Below, in pieces: positions 7,500 through 12,950 of a stretch of 12,950 nucleotides of DNA (its first letter is position 1; every line of letters starts with the position of its first letter). The DNA is from an uncultured Parasphingopyxis sp. Lineage in GTDB: Bacteria > Pseudomonadota > Alphaproteobacteria > Sphingomonadales > Sphingomonadaceae. The position numbers were made by a program, and so were the translations under genes. The notes beneath the pieces are model-generated. The model did no database searches and was not told where the DNA came from. It saw only the letters and a program-made list of their open reading frames with translations. Where the stretch lies: NCBI GenBank assembly GCA_905479515.1, contig CAJQMX010000008.1:1-12950 (forward strand). Reading direction: 5' to 3'.

Positions 7500-9031
7500 A
7501 TTCCTTCCCAATGCCGGTCACGCAGTTCGCGGCGCAAGACCTTGCCTGACGCATTGCGCGGAAGCTCATCAACAAATTCAATCGATTTCGGGACTTTGAA
7601 GCTGGCAATCCGCTCCTTTGCCCAGGCGATGACCGCGTCAGCATCGGGCGTGGTTCCCGGTGTGGGAACAATGACTGCCCGCACCTCTTCTCCCCAGCGT
7701 TCGGAGGGGATCGCAATGACGGCGACATCGCCGACACCGGGGCAACCGGCAATCGCATTCTCAACTTCGGCCGGATAGACATTCTCACCGCCGCTGACGA
7801 TCATATCCTTGATCCGGTCATGCACGAACAGATAGCCATTTTCATCGGCATAACCGGCATCGCCGGTGTGCAGCCAGCCATCCCGAATCGCTTCCGCTGT
7901 TGCCTCATCGCGCTGCCAATATCCGGGGGAGACAGTCGGTCCGCTAATCACGATCTCGCCCACTTCACCGGTTGCTGCATCACTGCCATCGGCCCGCATG
8001 ATCTTCGCTTCCACGCCCGGCCAGTTCTTGCCGCAGGATCGCAGCATTTCCGGTCGATGGTCGCGCGGCGCAAGATAGGTGCCGGAACCTGCAGACTCCG
8101 TCATCCCGTAATATTGGGTGAACTGGCATCCCATGCGCGCCTGCGCGGCAGCGAGCAGCGATTCCGGAATTGGTGACGCGCCATAACCAACCGTCCGCAG
8201 GCTCGACAGGTCAGCGCCTTCAATTTCGGGCGCGTCCAGCAACATCCGGATTAGCGTGGGCGCGAGGAAAACCTGCGCCACGGATTCCTGCTCTATCAAT
8301 CGCAGCACGCGTGCAGGATCAAAAGCCTGTTCGACGATGACCCTGCAGCCATGCGCAAGCCCGGCCAGCGAAACATTGGTGCCGGCGACATGGAAGAGCG
8401 GCATGACAATCAGCACCGTCTCATGGGATTCATAATCAAACCCCTCGATCCGGGGGCTATATTGCAGGAATGCGCCATAATTGCTGTTGGTCAGCCGAAC
8501 GCCCTTGGGCATGCCGGTTGTCCCGCTGGTGTAGAGCTGGAAGATATCATCATCCGCTCGCGGCTCAACAGGATCACGCGGCTCGCCGGCAAGCGGCAAT
8601 CTTTCAAGACTGGGATGATCAACCCCTATCGTCAAAATCCGTGGCGGGTTTTTCAGCTGGGAAACGGCGGCCTCAGCAAGCGCGCTTTCTCCCGGTCCGA
8701 CAAGGAGCAGCCGTGTGCCGCTGTCTTCAAGCATATAGGCAAGTTCAGCCGGGTTGAGGCGGATATTCAGCGGCATGAAACAGGCGCGCAAGCCGATGGT
8801 CGCAAAAAATGCCTCGAACCACTCGGTTCCATTGGCCCCGATCCAGGCGACGCGATCACCCGGGCTCACGCCTTCCCGCTCCAAAGCGGCCATGGTCAGG
8901 CCGATCTTGTCGGCCAGATCGCCATAGCTGATTTCCTGGGTTGCGCTCTTTAGCGCCAGTGAATCGGGGCGCGCCTTTTTCTGGGCTTGGGGGATGTCCC
9001 CCATGAAGCGAATGGCCTTGTGATCAATCAT
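7481..9031 (-). CDS. AMP-forming acyl/aryl-CoA ligase (second, distinct type)
   Basis: 516-residue acyl-adenylate-forming CoA ligase. Motifs in order: YTSGTTGMPKGV (167-178), YGMTES (308-313), TGD (389-391), the hinge DRIKDMIVSGGENVYPAEVE (405-424) and catalytic K497 in NASGKVLRRELR. The SGGENVYP hinge separates it from the SGGEWIS-type ligase at the left of the window, so the two are not recent duplicates and probably act on different acids. Substrates in this branch include fatty, cyclohexane-carboxylic and phenylpropanoid acids, so none can be assigned here. ATG 9031 has AAGAAGG six bases upstream, a good ribosome site. The gene is monocistronic by its position, being convergent with the Rieske gene and divergent from the MetE-like gene. 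A palindromic site lies 15 bases upstream of its start. Confidence 0.93.
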   Translation of the reverse strand: MIDHKAIRFMGDIPQAQKKARPDSLALKSATQEISYGDLADKIGLTMAALEREGVSPGDRVAWIGANGTEWFEAFFATIGLRACFMPLNIRLNPAELAYMLEDSGTRLLLVGPGESALAEAAVSQLKNPPRILTIGVDHPSLERLPLAGEPRDPVEPRADDDIFQLYTSGTTGMPKGVRLTNSNYGAFLQYSPRIEGFDYESHETVLIVMPLFHVAGTNVSLAGLAHGCRVIVEQAFDPARVLRLIEQESVAQVFLAPTLIRMLLDAPEIEGADLSSLRTVGYGASPIPESLLAAAQARMGCQFTQYYGMTESAGSGTYLAPRDHRPEMLRSCGKNWPGVEAKIMRADGSDAATGEVGEIVISGPTVSPGYWQRDEATAEAIRDGWLHTGDAGYADENGYLFVHDRIKDMIVSGGENVYPAEVENAIAGCPGVGDVAVIAIPSERWGEEVRAVIVPTPGTTPDADAVIAWAKERIASFKVPKSIEFVDELPRNASGKVLRRELRDRHWEGMDRTVG

Positions 9032-9045
9032 AATACACCTTCTTA

Positions 9046-9063
9046 TTCTTAGATTACTAAGTA
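9046..9063. promoter_or_regulatory. Palindromic operator candidate, ligase-proximal
   Basis: CTTAG-ATTA-CTAAG (9048-9061) is a perfect 5-base inverted repeat with a 4-base centre, 15 bases upstream of the ligase start. The surrounding 18 bases match the site at 9160-9177 in 14 positions. Its location near the ribosome site and probable transcription start would suit a repressor. Confidence 0.55.
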
Positions 9064-9134
9064 GAACAATGGCCGAGAGGCCGCAACACCGTGATCAGTT
9101 TAACCAATATGCCAACATCATAATGCGAAATGGG

Positions 9135-9163
9135 TTGACCTTCACGCCGCGCATCTAAATTAT
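9135..9163 (+). promoter_or_regulatory. Candidate promoter for the MetE-like gene
   Basis: TTGACC (9135-9140) matches the -35 consensus in five of six bases. Possible -10 hexamers are TAAATT (9156-9161, spacing 15) and AATTAT (9158-9163, spacing 17). The second palindromic site begins at 9160, so it would cover the -10 and transcription start. Confidence 0.42.
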
Positions 9164-9177
9164 TAGAATGCTAAGCA
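9160..9177. promoter_or_regulatory. Palindromic operator candidate, MetE-like-gene proximal
   Basis: TTAG-AATG-CTAA (9163-9174) is a 4-base inverted repeat with a 4-base centre. Its 14-base core (9162-9175) matches CTTAGATTACTAAG of the site at 9048-9061 in 11 of 14 positions. It ends 3 bases before the ribosome binding site of the gene at 9194 and overlaps the proposed -10. Confidence 0.5.
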
Positions 9178-9180
9178 ATG

Positions 9181-9185
9181 AGGAG
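9181..9185 (+). promoter_or_regulatory. Ribosome binding site supporting a GTG start
   Basis: AGGAG is 8 bases before GTG 9194. The ATG at 9178 is out of frame with the gene and overlaps this site, so GTG is the best start. Confidence 0.75.
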
Positions 9186-9193
9186 CTCCATTC

Positions 9194-10243
9194 GTGAAAC
9201 CACTACCCGCCCTGCCGCTTCTTCCAACAACCATTGTCGGAAGCTATCCGCAACCCGACTGGTTGATTGATCGCGAACGGTTGAGCGCCCGCCTTCCTCC
9301 ACGGGTCCGCGCCGATGAACTTTGGAGTATCGCCTCCGATCAACTCGCCGACGCGCAGGAAGCCGCCACCCTTGTCGCAATCAGCGATCAGAAGCTCGCT
9401 GGTCTCGATATTATTGGGGACGGCGAAATTCGCCGGGAAAGCTATTCCAACCGCTTGGCCAATGCCTTTGACGGCATTGATATCGACAATCCGGGCACTG
9501 CGATCGACCGAACGGGCGCCGCCAATCCGGTGCCGCGTGTGGTTGGCCCAATCCGTCGCAATCGCCCGATCGAAGCGCAGGATGCAGCCTTTTTCAAAGA
9601 GCGCGCGGAAAGCTGCGTGAAGCTCACCCTGCCCGGTCCCTTCACGCTGACCCAGCAGGCGCAGAACGATTATTATGACGACGATGAAGCACTGGCGATG
9701 GACTATGCCGATGCGCTCAACGCCGAACTCCGCGAGCTGTTTGAAATTGGCGTCGATATCGTTCAGCTCGATGAACCCTATCTTCAGGCGCGGCCAGAAG
9801 AAGCCCGGCGCTATGCCATTCCGGCGATCAACCGGGCTCTGAAAGATCTGGACGGTTTGTCGGCGCTGCATATCTGTTTCGGCTATGCCCATGTCCATGG
9901 CGGCGCGGAAAAACCCGGCGGCTATGATTTTCTCGCCGAGCTCAACGATTCGCAGATCGACATCATCTCCATCGAAGCCGCCCAGCCTAATCTCGACCCC
10001 AAAATTCTGACCGAGCTTCCCGACAAGCGGATCATGTACGGTGTGATCGACCTGAACGATCCCGCTATCGAAACGCCCGAACTGGTTGCCGAACGCATTC
10101 GCGAGGCCCTTCCCTATATCGATGCGGAGCGCCTGATGATCGCGCCGGACTGCGGTATGAAATATCACAGCCGCGCCGATTCCTTTGCGATGCTGAAAGC
10201 GATGGCCGATGGCGCTGCAATCGTCCGAAAGGAAATCGGCTAG
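9194..10243 (+). CDS. MetE C-terminal-domain protein (cobalamin-independent methionine synthase family, stand-alone)
   Basis: 349-residue TIM-barrel protein matching only the C-terminal catalytic half of MetE (full MetE is about 750 residues). The zinc and thiol-activation ligands appear conserved: H226 and C228 (LHICFG), E261 (SIEAAQ) and C320 (PDCGMKY). QLDEP (191-195) and TTIVGSYPQP (12-21) are further family marks. Such proteins catalyse alkyl transfer to a zinc-bound thiol. Possible roles are methyl transfer to homocysteine or, as in epoxyalkane:coenzyme M transferase of the same superfamily, attack of a thiol on another electrophile. No methionine or folate gene is nearby, and the gene is divergent from a CoA ligase with shared palindromic sites, so a catabolic job is plausible. 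It starts at GTG 9194 with AGGAG eight bases upstream. Family is firm, reaction open. Confidence 0.87.
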   Translation: MKPLPALPLLPTTIVGSYPQPDWLIDRERLSARLPPRVRADELWSIASDQLADAQEAATLVAISDQKLAGLDIIGDGEIRRESYSNRLANAFDGIDIDNPGTAIDRTGAANPVPRVVGPIRRNRPIEAQDAAFFKERAESCVKLTLPGPFTLTQQAQNDYYDDDEALAMDYADALNAELRELFEIGVDIVQLDEPYLQARPEEARRYAIPAINRALKDLDGLSALHICFGYAHVHGGAEKPGGYDFLAELNDSQIDIISIEAAQPNLDPKILTELPDKRIMYGVIDLNDPAIETPELVAERIREALPYIDAERLMIAPDCGMKYHSRADSFAMLKAMADGAAIVRKEIG

Positions 10244-10251
10244 CGTCCGCT

Positions 10252-10279
10252 CGCCTCAACACACTCCGCAAAGGAGGCG
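10252..10279. terminator. Possible hairpin between convergent genes
   Basis: CGCCTC (10252-10257) and GAGGCG (10274-10279) form a 6-base stem around a 16-base loop. A smaller alternative stem is CTCC-GCAAA-GGAG (10264-10276). It fills the 36-base gap between the MetE-like and HMG-CoA-lyase-like genes. No T-run follows on either side, so the call is weak. Confidence 0.3.
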
Positions 10280-11182
10280 CTAGGGGAATAGCGGTGCTTT
10301 AGAAACCATGGCGGGCAGGCTCCGTTCCATGACGCCCGATAGCCACTGCGAGGCAGCGATGGCCTTTTCAAGCTCTAAGCCCGTCGCGACACCGGAGCGA
10401 TCAAGCATGTAGATCACATCTTCGGTCGCGACATTGCCTGCCGCGCCGGGTGCAAACGGGCAACCGCCCAGTCCGCCCAGCGAGGAATCGACGGTAACGG
10501 CGCCGGCCTGCACCGCGGCCCAGACATTGGCGATCCCGGTGTTGCGCGTGTTGTGCAAGTGGATACGCACCGGAATTGGCGCGATGACTTCGGCAACTGC
10601 AGCGACCAGATCACCCACCTGCGAAGGCACACCGACGCCAATCGTATCTGCCAATGCGATTTCGCGCGGAGAGGCTTCGGCGAGCTTGCGCGCCATGTCG
10701 ACTACCGTCGCGGCCCGGACTTCCCCTTCAAACGGGCAACCAAAGGCCGCCGCGATGGTGACCTGTCCCGTTAACCCGCTTTCCTGCGCGCGCCGGACTG
10801 TATCGCTCGCAACAGAAACTGATTCCGCGCGATCCTGCCCTTGATTGCGAATGCCGAACTCGTTGCTGGCAACACAAACCGCGCCCAGTTCGTCGACGCC
10901 AGCTGCTATCGCGCGTTCGGCACCGCGGCCGTTAAGCACCAGTCCGATATAGGTAACATCATCGCGCACGGGCAGCAGCCGCATCAGCTCTTCCGCATCG
11001 GCCATTTGCGGCACTTTTTTCGGATTGACGAAACTCGTCACTTCGATGCGGCGCGCCCCCATGGCAATCGCCTGCTCGACAAGACGAAGCTTCTCCGCCG
11101 TCGATATCTGGCGGGATTCATTCTGCAGCCCGTCTCTTGGAGAGACCTCGACGATTTCGACAGAGTTTCTGGAAAGCGTCAT
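10280..11182 (-). CDS. HMG-CoA lyase family protein
   Basis: 300-residue DRE-TIM metallolyase, the usual length for bacterial hydroxymethylglutaryl-CoA lyase. It shows SPRDGLQNE with R16 and D17, SFVNPKKVPQMAD (50-62), the metal-binding HLHNTRNTG with H208 and H210 (208-216), and the family signature GLGGCPFAPGAAGN with catalytic C241 and metal ligand N250. All residues needed for the retro-aldol cleavage of a 3-hydroxy-3-alkylglutaryl-CoA to acetyl-CoA and a 3-oxo acid are present. The canonical role is the end of leucine breakdown, but no leucine-pathway gene (acyl-CoA carboxylase, glutaconyl-CoA hydratase) is beside it. The neighbouring CoA transferase and lactonase-like gene suggest a related hydroxyacyl-CoA such as citramalyl-CoA or a longer homologue. 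The start overlaps the upstream stop (ATGA) and has no good ribosome site of its own, so translation is probably coupled. Confidence 0.92.
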   Translation of the reverse strand: MTLSRNSVEIVEVSPRDGLQNESRQISTAEKLRLVEQAIAMGARRIEVTSFVNPKKVPQMADAEELMRLLPVRDDVTYIGLVLNGRGAERAIAAGVDELGAVCVASNEFGIRNQGQDRAESVSVASDTVRRAQESGLTGQVTIAAAFGCPFEGEVRAATVVDMARKLAEASPREIALADTIGVGVPSQVGDLVAAVAEVIAPIPVRIHLHNTRNTGIANVWAAVQAGAVTVDSSLGGLGGCPFAPGAAGNVATEDVIYMLDRSGVATGLELEKAIAASQWLSGVMERSLPAMVSKAPLFP

Positions 11183-12099
11183 TGCTGGAACGCGAGTTTG
11201 AGGCCCGGGCGCGGCCAGCGCACCTTGAACAATTTTCCTGAAGTCGCTCCGGTAATCCAGGCATCGCGCATATCGGCACCTCCGAAACAGATATTGGTTA
11301 CCCCGATATCGGGCACCGGGATATGGATCAGTGAACCGTCCTGATCAACAATGCTGATCCCACCGTCTATCATGGTTGCGACGCACACCGCACCGCCCGC
11401 TTCCACAGCCAGGCTGTCAAGCGGACGATAGCCGTCGGTTCGTGCGAGCATCTGGCCGGGTTGCCACAGGTTGGGCGGGGGAGCCAGTTTACCGGGACCG
11501 ACCAAATCGAATGACCAAATCCGACTGGTGAATGTTTCGCTGACATACAGCTTGTCGCCGGCCGGAGAGAGGCCGATCCCGTTCGGTCCGATCATCTCAC
11601 CCCGCATTTGCGCCAGTGAGGAGCCATCCGCCGCTGCGTAAAATACGCGCCCCTGGTCGCGCGATTTCTCATCTGCATGGCCATGATCGGTAAACCAGAA
11701 CCCACCGGTCTCATCGAAAACCAGATCATTCGGTGCACGCAGGCTTTCGCCCTCATAGCTGTCGTACAGCGTTTCGAACCGTCCCGATGCAAGATCTACG
11801 CGCTGGATGGATCCTCCACGATTATCTTCAGCGCGGCCCACAGGAAACAGCATTCCATCCTGCTCATGCCAGGCAAAGCCGCCATTGTTGCAGATATAGA
11901 TGCTGCCATCAGGGCCGATCGCTGCACCATTCGGCCCACCGCCCAACTCGCACACAACTGATACGCAGCCATCGGGCGCAACCCGCGAGAGCGTTCCGCG
12001 CGCTATCTCGACAAGGATGACGGATCCGTCTGCCATCGCGATGGGGCCTTCGGGAAATTTCAATCCTTCCGCGACGATTTCTATCGTGTCTTCTGTCAT
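11179..12099 (-). CDS. SMP-30/gluconolactonase-family lactonase
   Basis: 306-residue six-bladed beta-propeller of the SMP-30/gluconolactonase/LRE-like group, cytoplasmic (no signal peptide). Likely metal ligands are E17 (FPEGP), N173 (GPNGIGLSP) and D228 (RPLDSLAV), with N124 (APNDLVF) as the usual extra site residue; these agree with the E-N-D set of SMP-30 hydrolases. It probably opens a lactone ring. Placement between a CoA transferase and an HMG-CoA-lyase-like gene suggests the product, a hydroxy acid, is thioesterified and then cleaved (inference). The frame stays open to 12327, but that extension overlaps the CoA transferase. ATG 12099 has AGG about 8 bases upstream and starts just before the first propeller strand; an in-frame ATG at 12135 would add 12 residues. 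The TGA stop overlaps the next ATG. Confidence 0.85.
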   Translation of the reverse strand: MTEDTIEIVAEGLKFPEGPIAMADGSVILVEIARGTLSRVAPDGCVSVVCELGGGPNGAAIGPDGSIYICNNGGFAWHEQDGMLFPVGRAEDNRGGSIQRVDLASGRFETLYDSYEGESLRAPNDLVFDETGGFWFTDHGHADEKSRDQGRVFYAAADGSSLAQMRGEMIGPNGIGLSPAGDKLYVSETFTSRIWSFDLVGPGKLAPPPNLWQPGQMLARTDGYRPLDSLAVEAGGAVCVATMIDGGISIVDQDGSLIHIPVPDIGVTNICFGGADMRDAWITGATSGKLFKVRWPRPGLKLAFQQ

Positions 12100-12160
12100 T
12101 TTATCAGCCTGTTTGCTTGGCCGGGCCGCGATCATTGAGTGACGGCTTTGCCATGTTGAA

Positions 12161-12950
12161 TCAGATGATGCCCTGGGCAGTGAGTTGGTCCTGCTTTGCC
12201 TGATCGAAACCCAGATTTTCCAGAATTTCGGCATTGTCGGCGCCGACTTCCACTGGTGCTGTTTTGCGAATTTCTCCCGGGGTGCGGGACAGTTTCGGGA
12301 AAATCGATTGCATCTGCAACGGACCATGTTTCTCCGTCATTACCGAGACGATGGCCTTGCGCGCCTTGAAATGCGCATCCTCCATCATGTCTTCCGCCGT
12401 ATAGACACGGCCGGAAGGAACGGCATGCTCTACCATCAGCGCCTCAAGTTCCTCCACCTTCATGGTGTAGGTCCATTCGGCAATGATCCCGTCGAGTTCC
12501 GCCTGATTCGCCCCGCGCGAAGCGTGGTCCACAAAGCGGGGGTCTTCGGCAAGCTCAGCCCGGCCCATTGCCGCAGCAAGCCGCGCAAAAACTCCATCAT
12601 GATTGGCAGCGATCAGGAAGTCGCCATCACTGCACGGATAGACGTTGGAAGGCGCAATGCCGGGAAGAATAGCCCCGGAACGCTGCCTGATGAACCCGGA
12701 TGTATCATATTCGGGCACGAGGCTCTCCATCATCTGGAGAACAGCTTCATACAGGGCGGAATCCACTATCTGCCCCTTTCCACTGACGTCCCGTTCACGC
12801 AGCGCCGCAAGCGCGCCAAGGGCCCCGAATGTTCCGGCAAGACTGTCTCCAATCGATACGCCCATCCTTGATGGCGGCTCATCCGGGCTGCCGACAATGC
12901 CGCGCCAGCCGCCCATCGCTTCGCCGATTCCACCAAAGCCAGCCCGCTGC
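12161..12950 (-). CDS. CaiB/BaiF family CoA transferase (class III), partial
   Basis: C-terminal 262 residues of a class III CoA transferase; the 5' end lies beyond the right edge, where the frame remains open (reading QRAGFGGIGEA before the first visible Met at 12916). Family members are about 390-400 residues, so roughly a third is missing. The segment GVSIGDSLAGTFGALGALAA carries the aspartate (in GDS, codon near 12845-12847) that forms the glutamyl/aspartyl-CoA thioester in formyl-CoA transferase. SALYEAVLQMMESLVPEY and the C-terminal region with KARKAIVSV and PGEIRKTAP are typical of the family. It moves CoA from an acyl-CoA donor to a free acid, here possibly the acid released by the adjacent lactonase-like enzyme. 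A 61-base gap separates it from that gene, on the same strand and probably in the same operon. Confidence 0.9.
   Translation of the reverse strand, partial: QRAGFGGIGEAMGGWRGIVGSPDEPPSRMGVSIGDSLAGTFGALGALAALRERDVSGKGQIVDSALYEAVLQMMESLVPEYDTSGFIRQRSGAILPGIAPSNVYPCSDGDFLIAANHDGVFARLAAAMGRAELAEDPRFVDHASRGANQAELDGIIAEWTYTMKVEELEALMVEHAVPSGRVYTAEDMMEDAHFKARKAIVSVMTEKHGPLQMQSIFPKLSRTPGEIRKTAPVEVGADNAEILENLGFDQAKQDQLTAQGII

Noticed and set aside
9203..10168. Long open frame (321 codons) antisense to the MetE-like gene
   Set aside because: It recognisably matches nothing, has no ribosome site, and mirrors a gene with conserved zinc-ligand motifs. Codon bias in GC-rich DNA commonly leaves such antisense frames open.
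12100..12327. N-terminal extension of the SMP-30-like protein
   Set aside because: Most of it overlaps the CoA transferase gene and shows no propeller sequence. Only the short version from ATG 12135 remains a possible alternative.
12185..12871. Open frame of 228 codons on the + strand over the CoA transferase
   Set aside because: It is antisense to a clear CaiB/BaiF gene, and its translation shows no domain or motif.
1..12950. Mobile element, CRISPR array, tRNA or rRNA
   Set aside because: No transposase or integrase frame, regularly spaced direct repeats, or RNA-gene sequence was recognised. The short inverted repeats seen are promoter-sized, not element ends.

Overview
The window looks like chromosomal DNA of an alphaproteobacterium, most likely a sphingomonad. 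This rests on the moderately high GC (near 60% by eye), the codon use, and how dense the catabolic genes are. It is coded almost end to end: eleven genes, the last cut by the right edge, and no intergenic gap longer than about 165 bases. I see no rRNA, tRNA, CRISPR, transposase or regulator gene.

Layout: (1) 3-3891, + strand: a fatty-acyl-type CoA ligase, a short-chain dehydrogenase and two tandem NIPSNAP-family proteins. Spacing is tight and the last two genes overlap (ATGA), so this is one operon, possibly continuing from the left. (2) 3911-6086, - strand: a Gfo/Idh/MocA dehydrogenase followed by a 4,5-dihydroxyphthalate-decarboxylase-like protein. (3) 6206-7468, + strand, divergent from block 2: a Rieske oxygenase alpha subunit of the phthalate 4,5-dioxygenase type. 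(4) 7481-9031, - strand: a second, different CoA ligase. (5) 9194-10243, + strand, divergent from block 4: a stand-alone protein matching the C-terminal catalytic half of cobalamin-independent methionine synthase. (6) 10280-12950, - strand: a CaiB/BaiF CoA transferase (partial), an SMP-30/gluconolactonase-like protein and an HMG-CoA-lyase-like protein, the last two overlapping by ATGA.

How they may work together: blocks 2 and 3 hold counterparts of the three classical phthalate steps (ring dihydroxylation, diol dehydrogenation, decarboxylation). No oxygenase reductase, ring-cleavage dioxygenase or transporter lies here. The surrounding genes are for CoA activation, oxidation, lactone opening, CoA transfer and carbon-carbon cleavage. 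I infer a catabolic island for an aromatic or alicyclic carboxylic acid, which need not be phthalate itself. 

The most useful non-coding signal is a set of three related 14-base imperfect palindromes (CTT-N8-AAG type). One lies in the divergent 6087-6205 region and two in the divergent 9032-9193 region. They overlap plausible promoters and suggest that one regulator, encoded elsewhere, controls several of these units.
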